Of a stretch of 64,000 bases of DNA, positions 51,223 through 60,054 are shown in pieces. A model generated the notes under the pieces. The model made no database searches, was not told where the DNA came from, and worked only from the letters and a program-made list of their open reading frames with translations. A program made the position numbers and the translations under genes. Location: positions 4,025,021-4,089,020 of the forward strand of contig NZ_CP011930.1 of assembly GCF_001040945.1 (NCBI RefSeq), in the 5' to 3' direction. Source of the stretch: Herbaspirillum seropedicae. Lineage in GTDB: Bacteria; Pseudomonadota; Gammaproteobacteria; Burkholderiales; Burkholderiaceae_D. How positions within the stretch are numbered: position 1 is the stretch's first letter; every line of letters starts with the position of its first letter.

Positions 51223-52491
51223 ATGAAAATCCTAGTTGTCGGCTCTGGTGGCCGTGAACATGCCCTGGCCTGGGCCATTGCCAAGTCGCCGCGCATCCAG
51301 ACGGTCTATGTCGCTCCCGGCAATGGCGGCACCGCGCTCGACGAGCGCCTGCAGAACATCGCCATCACCGATCCCGCAGCCCTGGCCGACTTCGTCGAGC
51401 AGGAGCATGTGGCGCTGACCGTGGTCGGTCCGGAAGGCCCGCTGGCCGCCGGCATCGTCAACGTCTTCCGCGCCCGGGGCCTGAAGATCTTCGGCCCCAC
51501 CAAGGAAGCGGCGCAGCTGGAAAGCTCCAAGGACTTCGCCAAGGCCTTCATGCAGCGCCATGCGATCCCCACGGCCGAATACCAGACCTTCTCGGACGTG
51601 GCCGCCGCCCATGACTACATCGCCAGCAAGGGCGCGCCCATCGTCATCAAGGCCGACGGCCTGGCCGCTGGCAAGGGCGTGGTGGTCGCCATGACGCTGG
51701 AAGAAGCGCATTCGGCGGTCGACATGATGCTCTCCGACAACAAGCTGGGCGACGCCGGCGCGCGCGTGGTGATCGAGGAATTCCTGGCCGGCGAAGAAGC
51801 GTCCTTCATCGTCATGGTGGACGGCAAGAACATCCTGCCGCTGGCCACCAGCCAGGACCACAAGCGTCTGCAAGACAATGACCAGGGCCCCAACACCGGC
51901 GGCATGGGCGCCTACTCGCCCGCGCCCATCGTGACCCCGGCGCTGCATGCGCGGGTGATGCGCGAGATCATCATCCCGACCGTGCAGGGCATGGCCAAGG
52001 ATGGCATCCCCTTCTCCGGCTTCCTGTATGCCGGTCTGATGATCGATGCCGAGGGCAATCCCAAGACGCTGGAATTCAACTGCCGCATGGGCGATCCGGA
52101 AACCCAGCCCATCATGGCGCGCCTGAAGACCGATCTGCTGACCGTGTTCGAACATGCCGTCACCGGCACGCTGGACAAGATCGAGCTGGAATGGGACCGC
52201 CGCACCGCGCTGGGCGTGGTCATGGCCGCGCATGGCTATCCGGAAGAACCGCGCAAGGGCGACCTGATCACCGATATCCCGGCGGAAACCGCCGATTGCG
52301 TGACCTTCCATGCCGGCACCACCCTCAATGGCGAGAAGCTGACCACCTCCGGCGGCCGCGTGCTGTGCGTGGTGGGCCTGGGCGACAGCGTGAAGGTCGC
52401 GCAGAAGCATGCCTATGACGCCGCCGACCTGATCCACTTCGCCGGTTCGCAGATGCGCCGCGACATCGGCTGGCGCGCACTGAAGCGCTAA
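51223..52491 (+). CDS. purD: Phosphoribosylamine-glycine ligase
   Basis: A 422-residue ATP-grasp enzyme of de novo purine synthesis that joins glycine to phosphoribosylamine. It opens with the PurD signature KILVVGSGGREHALAWAIAK, has the ATP-grasp stretch IVIKADGLAAGKGVVVAMTL, and the metal-binding loop DAEGNPKTLEFNCRMGDPET. The length is typical. A strong terminator follows. Confidence 0.97.
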   Translation: MKILVVGSGGREHALAWAIAKSPRIQTVYVAPGNGGTALDERLQNIAITDPAALADFVEQEHVALTVVGPEGPLAAGIVNVFRARGLKIFGPTKEAAQLESSKDFAKAFMQRHAIPTAEYQTFSDVAAAHDYIASKGAPIVIKADGLAAGKGVVVAMTLEEAHSAVDMMLSDNKLGDAGARVVIEEFLAGEEASFIVMVDGKNILPLATSQDHKRLQDNDQGPNTGGMGAYSPAPIVTPALHARVMREIIIPTVQGMAKDGIPFSGFLYAGLMIDAEGNPKTLEFNCRMGDPETQPIMARLKTDLLTVFEHAVTGTLDKIELEWDRRTALGVVMAAHGYPEEPRKGDLITDIPAETADCVTFHAGTTLNGEKLTTSGGRVLCVVGLGDSVKVAQKHAYDAADLIHFAGSQMRRDIGWRALKR

Positions 52492-52512
52492 GCCAGGCGA
52501 GACGCCACCGAC

Positions 52513-52553
52513 GTCCCCCGCAACGCCCCGCGTGTTGCGGGGGACTTTGTTTT
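52513..52553 (+). terminator. Intrinsic terminator of purD
   Basis: GTCCCCCGCAAC (52513-52524) pairs perfectly with GTTGCGGGGGAC (52534-52545), then TTTGTTTT follows. It lies 22 bp after the purD stop. Confidence 0.92.
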
Positions 52554-52656
52554 GGAACCGGGCCGTCCTGCAACAAAACGCCGTGGCGGCGGACTAAGCA
52601 GCACCGCCCCGCCACGACTGGCAACGACCCGCAACAACAGAAGAAAAGGAAATCCG

Positions 52657-53487
52657 ATGTCTGACCATCTGCTCAACTTCGACACCCTCATCAATCTCTA
52701 CCTGGTCCCCTTCGGCCTGAAGGTGATCGCCGCCATCGTCATCTGGATCGTCGGCGGCATGTTCATCAATACCCTCTCGCGGATCGTGCGCCGCGTGCTG
52801 ACTGCGCGCCAGTTCGAGACCACCCTGATCAACTACGCCAGCTCGGCCATCCACGTGATCCTGCGCGTGCTGCTGGTGATGGGCATCCTGGAAGTGTGCG
52901 GCATCCCCACCACCTCCTTTGCCGCCATGATCGGCGCGGTCGGCGTGGCGCTGGGCGTGGCCTGGTCGGGCCTGCTGTCGAACTTCGCCGCCGGTATCTT
53001 CCTGGTGGTGCTGCGCCCCTTCAAGGTGGGCGACTACATCACCGCCGCCGGCCAGACTGGCACCGTCTCCGATATCGGCCTGGTGACCACCATCATCACC
53101 ACCGACAACAACCTGCGCGTGATCATCGGCAACAACAAGCTGTTCTCGGAAAACATCATCAACTACAACGTCAACGCCACCCGCCGCACCGACCTGCGTT
53201 GCCAGATTGCCTACAGCGTCGATCCACAGCAGGCCATCGCCAAGCTCAGCGAGCGCATCAAGGCCATCCCCAATGTGTTGCAGACGCCGGCGCCGGGCAT
53301 CGTGATCCAGGAATTCAATGCCACCGGCACCCTGATCGCCCTGCGCGTCCACGCTCCCACGCCCAATTTCGGCCAGGTCTACAACGACGTGCAGAACGCC
53401 ATCGCCGAGGTCTGCCTCAAGGAAGGCTGGCCGGCCCCCGCCACCTACCAGGTCGCGGTGCCGCTGGCGCAACCGCCGCAAAGCTGA
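52657..53487 (+). CDS. Small-conductance mechanosensitive channel (MscS family)
   Basis: A 276-residue inner-membrane protein started at the ATG at 52657 behind AAAGGAAATCC. Three membrane helices lie in the first 120 residues, the third being the Gly/Ala-rich pore helix ([20 protein letters not shown]). The cytoplasmic beta domain follows with [20 protein letters not shown] and [20 protein letters not shown]. The size and order match E. coli MscS, which opens under membrane tension to release solutes in hypo-osmotic shock. A terminator follows, so it appears to be monocistronic. Confidence 0.94.
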   Translation: MSDHLLNFDTLINLYLVPFGLKVIAAIVIWIVGGMFINTLSRIVRRVLTARQFETTLINYASSAIHVILRVLLVMGILEVCGIPTTSFAAMIGAVGVALGVAWSGLLSNFAAGIFLVVLRPFKVGDYITAAGQTGTVSDIGLVTTIITTDNNLRVIIGNNKLFSENIINYNVNATRRTDLRCQIAYSVDPQQAIAKLSERIKAIPNVLQTPAPGIVIQEFNATGTLIALRVHAPTPNFGQVYNDVQNAIAEVCLKEGWPAPATYQVAVPLAQPPQS

Positions 53488-53505
53488 GGCTAAGGCCCCA
53501 CAACA

Positions 53506-53536
53506 CCGGTCCGCGGCAGGCCTCGGACCGGCTTTT
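53506..53536 (+). terminator. Intrinsic terminator of the mscS-type gene
   Basis: CCGGTCCG (53506-53513) pairs with CGGACCGG (53524-53531), followed by CTTTT. It lies 18 bp after the stop codon. Confidence 0.85.
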
Positions 53537-53620
53537 GCCGCCCCAGCGAGGGGCTGGCAAGGTACAATGCCCGGTTGGAACGCATTTCCGTCCAGTAACC
53601 GTGCATCAGAGCGACCGTCC

Positions 53621-54541
53621 GTGACCACCCATTCCAACGCCTCCACCAACACCGCAGCCGTCAAGGCTTACCTGCAGGACCTGCAACAGCGCATCGTCGC
53701 GGCTCTGGAAGCCGCCGATGGCAAATCCTTCCTGTCGGACTCCTGGGAACGCCCCGAAGGCGGCGGCGGCACCTCGCGCCTGCTGGAAGAAGGGAATCTG
53801 CTGGAGCGCGGCGGCGTTGGCTTCTCCCATGTGATGGGCAAGAACCTGCCGCCCTCGGCCGCAGCCAACCGCCCGCACCTGGCCGGGCGCGCCTGGGAAG
53901 CCATGGGCGTATCGCTGGTGCTGCATCCGCGCAACCCCTACGTGCCGACGGTACACATGAACGTGCGCTTCTTCACCACCCATGCCGAGGGTGAAGAAGC
54001 GGTCTGGTGGTTCGGCGGCGGCATGGACCTGACGCCCTACTACGGCGTGGAGGACGACGCCCGCCATTTCCACCGCACCTGCCGCGATGCGCTGCAGCCC
54101 TATGGGGATGAGCTCTACCCGCGCTTCAAGACATGGTGCGACGACTATTTCTACCTGAAGCACCGCAAGGAGCCGCGCGGCGTGGGCGGCATCTTCTTCG
54201 ACGATTTCAACGCCCTGCCCTTCGAGCAGGCCTTTGCCATGCAGCGCAGCGTGGGCGACGCCTTCCTGGCCGCCTACCTGCCCATCGTGGCGGCGCGCCG
54301 CGATACGCCGTATGGCGAGCGCGAACGCGACTTCCAGGCCTATCGCCGGGGACGTTACGTGGAATTCAACCTGGTCTTCGACCGGGGCACGCTGTTCGGC
54401 CTGCAATCGGGAGGACGCACCGAATCCATCCTGATGTCGATGCCGCCGCTGGTGAAATGGCGCTACGACTGGCATCCCGAGCCCGGCAGCCCCGAGGCCG
54501 CGCTGTATTCGGACTTCCTGGTCCACAAGGAATGGCTGTAA
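53621..54541 (+). CDS. hemF: Oxygen-dependent coproporphyrinogen III oxidase
   Basis: A 306-residue enzyme of haem synthesis that decarboxylates two propionates of coproporphyrinogen III using oxygen. I prefer the GTG at 53621 to the ATG at 53567, because the ATG overlaps a TACAAT box (53563-53568) that looks like a promoter -10; with the GTG the length fits the usual 300 residues. The family signature segments [20 protein letters not shown] and [20 protein letters not shown] are intact, and the C-terminus ends [20 protein letters not shown]. It begins a tight run with nadD, rsfS, rlmH, maf and rng. Confidence 0.95.
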   Translation: MTTHSNASTNTAAVKAYLQDLQQRIVAALEAADGKSFLSDSWERPEGGGGTSRLLEEGNLLERGGVGFSHVMGKNLPPSAAANRPHLAGRAWEAMGVSLVLHPRNPYVPTVHMNVRFFTTHAEGEEAVWWFGGGMDLTPYYGVEDDARHFHRTCRDALQPYGDELYPRFKTWCDDYFYLKHRKEPRGVGGIFFDDFNALPFEQAFAMQRSVGDAFLAAYLPIVAARRDTPYGERERDFQAYRRGRYVEFNLVFDRGTLFGLQSGGRTESILMSMPPLVKWRYDWHPEPGSPEAALYSDFLVHKEWL

Positions 54542-55206
54542 TGGCGCCGCCTGCGGCGCAGCGCTGCATTGCCGTGCTGGGCGGGAGTTTCGATCCGGTG
54601 CACAATGGCCATGTGCGCCTGGCCGAACATTTCGTGCAATTGCTGCAGCCCGATGAGCTGCGCATCATTCCGGCCGGCAATCCCTGGCAGAAGCATGGTC
54701 TGCAGGCCAGGCCGGCGGACCGCGTGGAGATGGTGCGGCGCGCCTTCGACCGCCAGCAGGTGCCAGTGGTCATCGATGAGCAGGAAATCCGTCGCGCCAG
54801 CGCGACCTATACCATCGACACCCTGCGCGCCCTGCGGGCCGAGCTGGGACCGCAGGTCTCCATCGTCTTCCTGATGGGTGCGGACCAGCTGCAACACCTG
54901 GATACCTGGCAACACTGGCAGGAACTGTTTGACCTGGCGCACCTGTGCGCCGCCTCCCGGCCCGGCTTCGAGCTGGCCGACGCCCACGTGCCGCCGGCCG
55001 TGAGGGAAGAATTCAAGCGGCGCAACGCTGCGCCGCAAGAGATCCGCAGCACCACGCACGGATACGGCTACCTGGCCCTCGGGCTGGCGGTCGATATCTC
55101 ATCGACTGAAATCCGTGCCCAGCTGCAACGCGGCACCCGACCCGATTCGCTGATCCCGGGCAGGGTGCTAGACTATATCGAACAACAACATCTGTACCGA
55201 AATTAA
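54541..55206 (+). CDS. nadD: Nicotinate-nucleotide adenylyltransferase
   Basis: A 221-residue enzyme of NAD synthesis that joins ATP and nicotinate mononucleotide. The ATG at 54541 shares its first base with the hemF stop and has AAGGA nine bases upstream; a second in-frame ATG at 54532 lies inside hemF. The nucleotidyl-transferase motifs are GGSFDPVHNGH near residue 15 and SSTEIRAQL near the end. A long extended frame upstream from 54133 is only an overlap with hemF. Confidence 0.95.
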   Translation: MAPPAAQRCIAVLGGSFDPVHNGHVRLAEHFVQLLQPDELRIIPAGNPWQKHGLQARPADRVEMVRRAFDRQQVPVVIDEQEIRRASATYTIDTLRALRAELGPQVSIVFLMGADQLQHLDTWQHWQELFDLAHLCAASRPGFELADAHVPPAVREEFKRRNAAPQEIRSTTHGYGYLALGLAVDISSTEIRAQLQRGTRPDSLIPGRVLDYIEQQHLYRN

Positions 55207-55210
55207 TCCA

Positions 55211-55981
55211 ATGGACATCAAAAAACTGCAAACCCTGGTCGTGGACGCGCTGGAAGACGTCAAGGCGCAAGAAATCCGCATCTATGACACCACCCACCTG
55301 ACCAGCCTGTTCGACCGCGTGGCAATCGCTTCCGGCACCTCGAACCGCCAGACCAAGGCGCTGGCCGCCTCGGTGCGCGACAAGGTCAAGGCCAAGGGCG
55401 GCAACGTCGTCAGCGTCGAAGGCGAAGACACCGGTGAATGGGTGCTGGTGGACCTGGGCGACATGATCGTACACATCATGCAGCCGGCCATCCGTACCTA
55501 CTACCGCCTGGAAGAAATCTGGGGCGACAAGGAAGTCAAGCTGGGTGCGGCCAAGCGCACCGGCACCTCGGCCGCCGCCAAGCGCGCCGCCGCCGACGAG
55601 GCGCCGGCGCCCAAGACCCGCCGCACCCGCGCCCAGGCCGAAGCCGTCGAAGCCAGCCAGGCCCTGGACGACGACGAGGACGCACCGAAGAAGCCGGCGC
55701 GCAAGCCCCGCACTACCTCGGCCACCAGCGGCGCCCGCGCCGCCACCGGCACGACCCGTACCACCCGCACCACGGGTACCAAGACCACCGCCGCCAAGAC
55801 CACCACCACCCGTGGCACGGCCGCCGGCAAGGCTGCCGCCGGCAAGGCTGCCGCCCCCAAGGCCGCCACCACCCGCAAGGCGGCAGCGCCCAAGACCCCG
55901 ACCGGCAAGACCGTGCGCGTGGCCCCGGCCAAGAGCGAGACTGCCAAGAAGCCGGCCGCCAAGCGTTCCAGCAAGGCTTGA
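55211..55981 (+). CDS. rsfS: Ribosomal silencing factor RsfS with long Lys/Ala-rich tail
   Basis: A 256-residue protein of which only the first 105-110 residues are the RsfS (DUF143) domain: [20 protein letters not shown], then [20 protein letters not shown] and [20 protein letters not shown]. This domain binds ribosomal protein uL14 and blocks subunit joining in slow growth. Normal RsfS proteins end there. The extra 145 residues are low-complexity, rich in Lys, Ala, Thr, Arg and Pro with repeated K-A-A and T-T-R units and one acidic patch (DDDEDAPKK), like histone H1 tails. The gene starts 4 bp after nadD and overlaps rlmH by one base. Confidence 0.93.
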   Translation: MDIKKLQTLVVDALEDVKAQEIRIYDTTHLTSLFDRVAIASGTSNRQTKALAASVRDKVKAKGGNVVSVEGEDTGEWVLVDLGDMIVHIMQPAIRTYYRLEEIWGDKEVKLGAAKRTGTSAAAKRAAADEAPAPKTRRTRAQAEAVEASQALDDDEDAPKKPARKPRTTSATSGARAATGTTRTTRTTGTKTTAAKTTTTRGTAAGKAAAGKAAAPKAATTRKAAAPKTPTGKTVRVAPAKSETAKKPAAKRSSKA

Positions 55982-56451
55982 TGCAGCTGGTCATCGCCGC
56001 CGTCGGCCACAAGATGCCGGCGTGGATAGAAACCGGCTTCCAGGAGTATGCCAAGCGCATGCCACCGGAATGCCGGATCATCCTCAAGGAAATCAAACCT
56101 GTCGAACGCTCCGGCAGCCGCACAGCGGAAACCGTGATGGCGCAGGAGCGCGAGAAGATCGAAGCCGCGCTGCCCAAGGGCGCGCGCGTGATCGCGCTGG
56201 ACGAGCGCGGGCGCGACTGGACCTCGGTGCAGTTGTCGCAGCAGCTGGTCCAGTGGCAGCAGGATGGCCGCGACGTGGCCTTCGTCATCGGCGGCGCCGA
56301 TGGCCTCGATCCCGGCTTCAAGGCCGGCGCCGATACGCTCATCCGCATCTCCAGCATGACCCTGCCGCACGGCATGGTGCGGGTGATGCTGGCCGAGCAA
56401 CTGTACCGGGCGTGGTCGATTACGCAGAACCATCCGTATCACCGCGCCTGA
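55981..56451 (+). CDS. rlmH: 23S rRNA (pseudouridine1915-N3)-methyltransferase
   Basis: A 156-residue SPOUT methyltransferase that modifies helix 69 of the 23S rRNA. It begins [20 protein letters not shown], and has the SAM-binding knot segments [13 protein letters not shown] and [15 protein letters not shown] with [20 protein letters not shown] near the end. The ATG at 55981 overlaps the rsfS stop by one base. The longer open frame from 55438 is an overlap with the low-complexity tail. Confidence 0.96.
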   Translation: MQLVIAAVGHKMPAWIETGFQEYAKRMPPECRIILKEIKPVERSGSRTAETVMAQEREKIEAALPKGARVIALDERGRDWTSVQLSQQLVQWQQDGRDVAFVIGGADGLDPGFKAGADTLIRISSMTLPHGMVRVMLAEQLYRAWSITQNHPYHRA

Positions 56452-56506
56452 AATCGTCCACCGCCGGCGCCCTGTGCAATGCGCCGGCTTTTGACTTGAT
56501 GGCTCC

Positions 56507-57121
56507 ATGAAACCAGCGGATCAGAAAATCTACCTCGCCTCGAAAAGCCCGCGCCGACGCGAGCTGTTGCGCCAGATCGGCATCGATTTCGAACTGCTGC
56601 TCTCGGACAAGGAAGTCGACGAGAGCGTGCTGCCCGGTGAAGCGCCGATGGACTATGTCGCCCGCGTGACCCGCGCCAAGCTCGACAGCGCCCAGCAGAC
56701 CATGATCCTGCGCCAGTTGCCGCACCGCCCGCTGCTCTCGGCCGATACCACCGTGGTGGTCGATGACCTGATCCTGGGCAAGCCCGCCGATCACGACGAG
56801 GCCGTGCGCATGATCTCCCTGCTCTCCGGCCGCACCCACCAGGTCTTGACCAGCGTGGCCGTGGGCGTGACGATGGGCGTGGAAACCCAGGTCTGGCAGA
56901 TCGTGCAGCAATCCGACGTCAGCTTCGCGCCGCTCACAGAACAGGCCATCGCCGCCTACTGCCATACCGTCGAGCCTTATGACAAGGCCGGCGCCTACGG
57001 CATCCAGGGACTGGCGTCGGTGTTCATCAGCAATATCGTAGGCAGCCATTCCGGTATCATGGGGCTGCCGCTATTCGAGACGGCTCAACTACTACAACAA
57101 GCGGGCGTTCGAATCCTATGA
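56507..57121 (+). CDS. maf: Maf-family nucleoside triphosphate pyrophosphatase
   Basis: A 204-residue protein of the Maf/YhdE/YceF family, which hydrolyses non-canonical or specific nucleoside triphosphates in the cytoplasm. It has the opening YLASKSPRRRELLRQIGIDF and LLSADTTVVVDD with the metal-binding acidic pair. The last bases overlap rng (ATGA). The sequence alone does not distinguish dTTP/UTP-specific from m7GTP-specific members. Confidence 0.92.
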   Translation: MKPADQKIYLASKSPRRRELLRQIGIDFELLLSDKEVDESVLPGEAPMDYVARVTRAKLDSAQQTMILRQLPHRPLLSADTTVVVDDLILGKPADHDEAVRMISLLSGRTHQVLTSVAVGVTMGVETQVWQIVQQSDVSFAPLTEQAIAAYCHTVEPYDKAGAYGIQGLASVFISNIVGSHSGIMGLPLFETAQLLQQAGVRIL

Positions 57122-58581
57122 GCGAAGACATCCTCATCAACATCACCCCGCAGGAGACGCGCGTGGCGCTGATCCTGCAAGGCGCGGTCCAGGAACTGCA
57201 CATCGAGCGCACGCTCTCGCGCGGCCTGGCCGGCAACATCTACCTGGGCAAGGTGGTGCGGGTGCTGCCGGGCATGCAATCGGCCTTCATCGACATCGGC
57301 CTGGAACGCGCTGCCTTCCTGCACGTGGCCGACATCTGGGAAGCCCGTTCGCACGATGGCCAGAACACACCGGCCATCCCCATCGAGAAACTGCTGCACG
57401 ATGGCCAGAGCATCACCGTGCAGGTGATCAAGGACCCCATCGGCACCAAGGGTGCGCGGCTGTCCACGCAGATCTCCATTGCCGGGCGCATGCTGGTCTA
57501 CCTGCCGCAGGACAAGCACATCGGCATTTCGCAACGCATCGAGAACGAAGCCGAGCGCGAACTCTTGCGCAGCAAGGTGCAGGCCCTGCTCCCGCCGGAA
57601 GAAAAAGGCGGCTTCATCATCCGCACCATGGCCGAGGACGCCTCCGACGCCGACCTGCAGATGGACGTGGAATACCTGCGCAAGACCTGGGCCACCATCG
57701 TCAAGCAGGGCAAGACCAACCCCGCGCCCACGCTGCTGCACCAGGACCTGTCGCTGGCGCAGCGGGTGCTGCGCGACTTCGTGGGCGACCACACCGCCAC
57801 CATCCAGGTCGATTCGCGCGAAAACTTCCACATGCTGCAGGAGTTCGGCGCCATCTACACCCCTTCGGTGCTGACCAAGCTGACGCATTACCGGGGCGAG
57901 CGTCCCCTGTTCGACCTGTATGGCGTGGAAGAGGAAATCGAGCGCGCCCTGGGGCGGCGGGTCGATCTGAAGTCGGGTGGCTACCTGATCGTCGACCAGA
58001 CCGAGGCGATGACCACCATCGACGTGAACACCGGCAGTTTCGTCAACGGCCGCAATTTCGACGACACCATCTTCAAGACCAACCTGGAAGCCGCGCATGC
58101 GATCGCGCGCCAGCTGCGGCTGCGCAACCTGGGCGGCATCATCATCCTGGACTTCATCGACATGGAGAGCACGGAGCATCGCCAGGCCGTGCTGGCCGAG
58201 CTGGGCAAGGCCTTGCAGCGCGACCGCACCAAGATTTCGGTGTCGGGCTTCTCCACGCTGGGGCTGGTGGAGATGACCCGCAAGCGCACCCGCGAATCGC
58301 TGGCCCACATCCTCTGCGAGACCTGCCCCGCCTGCAAGGGCCGCGGCCAGGTCAAGACCCCGCGCACGGTGTGCTACGAGATCCTGCGCGAGGTCATGCG
58401 CGAGGCCAAGCAGTTCAACCCGCGCGAGTTCCGCATCCTGGCCTCGCAGGTGGTGGTGGACATGTTCCTGGAAGAGGAATCGCAACATCTGGCCATGCTG
58501 GGGGATTTCATCGGCAAGCCGATTTCCTTGCAGGTGCAGAGTGATTATCAGCAGGAGCAGTACGACATCATCCTGATGTGA
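57118..58581 (+). CDS. rng: Ribonuclease G
   Basis: A 487-residue endoribonuclease of the RNase E/G family that processes 16S rRNA ends and mRNA. The N-terminal S1 domain includes GNIYLGKVVRVLPGMQSAFI. The DNase-I-like catalytic domain carries LDFIDMESTEHRQAV, and the zinc-link has the paired cysteines CETCPACKGRGQ. There is no C-terminal degradosome scaffold, so it is RNase G, not RNase E. The start overlaps the maf stop by four bases. Confidence 0.95.
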   Translation: MSEDILINITPQETRVALILQGAVQELHIERTLSRGLAGNIYLGKVVRVLPGMQSAFIDIGLERAAFLHVADIWEARSHDGQNTPAIPIEKLLHDGQSITVQVIKDPIGTKGARLSTQISIAGRMLVYLPQDKHIGISQRIENEAERELLRSKVQALLPPEEKGGFIIRTMAEDASDADLQMDVEYLRKTWATIVKQGKTNPAPTLLHQDLSLAQRVLRDFVGDHTATIQVDSRENFHMLQEFGAIYTPSVLTKLTHYRGERPLFDLYGVEEEIERALGRRVDLKSGGYLIVDQTEAMTTIDVNTGSFVNGRNFDDTIFKTNLEAAHAIARQLRLRNLGGIIILDFIDMESTEHRQAVLAELGKALQRDRTKISVSGFSTLGLVEMTRKRTRESLAHILCETCPACKGRGQVKTPRTVCYEILREVMREAKQFNPREFRILASQVVVDMFLEEESQHLAMLGDFIGKPISLQVQSDYQQEQYDIILM

Positions 58582-58635
58582 CACGAGCCCTCCCAGCCAG
58601 CGCCATAGCAAGCTTTTCACCGACGGGCTTGCGCA

Positions 58636-58675
58636 TTCCTTGATCAATAGCGCATTGCTGGCGCTGATCAAGGAA
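58636..58675. repeat. Perfect 11-bp inverted repeat after rng
   Basis: TTCCTTGATCA (58636-58646) and TGATCAAGGAA (58665-58675) are exact complements with an 18-base spacer that itself contains a GCGC pair. No T-run follows on either strand. It is 55 bp after the rng stop and 40 bp before the promoter-like sequence of the ligase gene. Confidence 0.6.
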
Positions 58676-58711
58676 GAACGCAATTCAAAAAATACACACC
58701 AGACGTGCAGT

Positions 58712-58739
58712 TTGTGTCAGATTTCGCATGCATTACAAT
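58712..58739 (+). promoter_or_regulatory. Candidate promoter of the O-antigen ligase-like gene
   Basis: TTGTGT (58712-58717) and TACAAT (58734-58739) are separated by 16 bp. Transcription from here would start after the possible ATG at 58728, which supports the ATG at 58782 as the true start. Confidence 0.45.
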
Positions 58740-58781
58740 GCGCACTTTGCCGCTCAAGCCGGTCACGCGCCATTGCCTTCC

Positions 58782-60008
58782 ATGCCTTTCTACAGCTCTC
58801 TCGCCGTTTTCCTCCTCGTGGCACTCTCTCTGGTCGTCCCCAGCGGATTCTCGCTGGGGTCCCTCATGCTGATGCTCGGCGCAGCAGTCCTGCTACGCAA
58901 GGGCAAGCCACGCGCGATTCTGTATCGCGAAGACTGGCTCATCATGCTGGCGCTGCTAAGTTATTTCTTCGTCAATGCCGGGCTGAACCTGGTACATCAA
59001 GCACCTGGGCGTGAATATGATGCCCCGCTGCGCTTTCTCCTGGCCATCCCGGCGCTGTTGCTGCTAAGGGCCTACCCGCCGCGTCCGGGCGCGTTATGGA
59101 CAGGCGCGGCCATCGGAGCGGTCGGGGCAGGCTTGCTGAGCCTCTGGCAGTGGCTGGCCGATGGCGCCGCCAGGCCTGGTGGCAGTACCAATCCCATCCA
59201 GTACGGCAACATTGCCGCCCTGCTGGCCATCTTGGCAGCATGTGGCCTGGCGCGCGCCATCCGGCTCCAACAACCGTTGCGCTGGAAGCTAATGCATGCG
59301 GCGGGCCTGATCCTAGGATTGACAGCGAGTATTCTCAGCGGCAGCCGTGGCAGTTGGCTCGCCTTGCCAGTCTGCGCTACCCTGGCGGCTTGGCTGCTCC
59401 TGCGTGCCGGTTATGCTCGCCTGGTGCTGCAGTTGGGCGCCGGTTCGCTGGCGATGCTGGTCTGCCTGGCGTTGCTGCCGCAGTCCCCCTTGTCCGCTCG
59501 CCTGCGACTGGCACTGGCGGAGACCAACGACTATGTCCAGCGGGCCGACGCAGACTCATCCGTGGGTACCCGCCTGGAAATGTGGCGTATCGGCATGCAA
59601 TTGGCGCCCCAACACTTGCTGGTCGGGTGGGGCAAGCAGGGCATGATCGACGCCAAGCACGAGATGGTAAGCCAAGGCCAGGCCTCCCCCTCGGTGGATG
59701 AACACACCCACCTGCACAATGAATACCTGGATGCACTGGTCAAGCGCGGGATTCCCGGCTTGGCCGCCCTGCTGGTCCTGTATCTGCTGCCGCTGTGGCT
59801 GTTTCACCGACAGCGGCGCCTTGCAGCGGGGTATGAAGCCCGCCTGGCGGCTAGCGCCGGGGTCATGATGGTGCTGTCCTATCTGGCCTTTGGCCTGACG
59901 CAGGCGTTCCTGACACACAACAACGGGGTGATGCTGTACGCCTTCCTGTGTTCAATCTTGTGGGCCCTGTGCCAGGAACAGGCCGTCCATCCGGCGAACA
60001 CGGCATAA
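58782..60008 (+). CDS. O-antigen ligase family protein (WaaL-like)
   Basis: A 408-residue inner-membrane protein started at 58782 (MPFYSSLAVFLL). It has about ten to twelve membrane helices and a large periplasmic loop near residues 255-320 with DEHTHLHNEYLDALVKRGIP, the Wzy_C/WaaL region in which His and Arg residues are needed for ligation. The family joins O-antigen or other glycan from undecaprenyl carrier to lipid A-core; Wzy polymerases look alike, so the exact role is uncertain. The following msbA and glycosyltransferase genes support a lipopolysaccharide function. Confidence 0.85.
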   Translation: MPFYSSLAVFLLVALSLVVPSGFSLGSLMLMLGAAVLLRKGKPRAILYREDWLIMLALLSYFFVNAGLNLVHQAPGREYDAPLRFLLAIPALLLLRAYPPRPGALWTGAAIGAVGAGLLSLWQWLADGAARPGGSTNPIQYGNIAALLAILAACGLARAIRLQQPLRWKLMHAAGLILGLTASILSGSRGSWLALPVCATLAAWLLLRAGYARLVLQLGAGSLAMLVCLALLPQSPLSARLRLALAETNDYVQRADADSSVGTRLEMWRIGMQLAPQHLLVGWGKQGMIDAKHEMVSQGQASPSVDEHTHLHNEYLDALVKRGIPGLAALLVLYLLPLWLFHRQRRLAAGYEARLAASAGVMMVLSYLAFGLTQAFLTHNNGVMLYAFLCSILWALCQEQAVHPANTA

Positions 60009-60054
60009 TCTCTCTTTTTCGTCACCCGCATTACCTGCAAGCAAGGATTCCCGG

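Noticed and set aside
53567..53620. N-terminal extension of hemF from the ATG at 53567
   Set aside because: The ATG overlaps a TACAAT box that resembles a -10 element, and the extension has no match to the family's usual N-terminus. The GTG at 53621 gives the normal length, though the choice is not certain.
55680..55975. Repetitive DNA in rsfS as a possible repeat element or assembly artefact
   Set aside because: The frame stays open, the tail is followed by a properly overlapping rlmH start, and Lys/Ala-rich tails arise by simple codon repeats. It is best read as coding.
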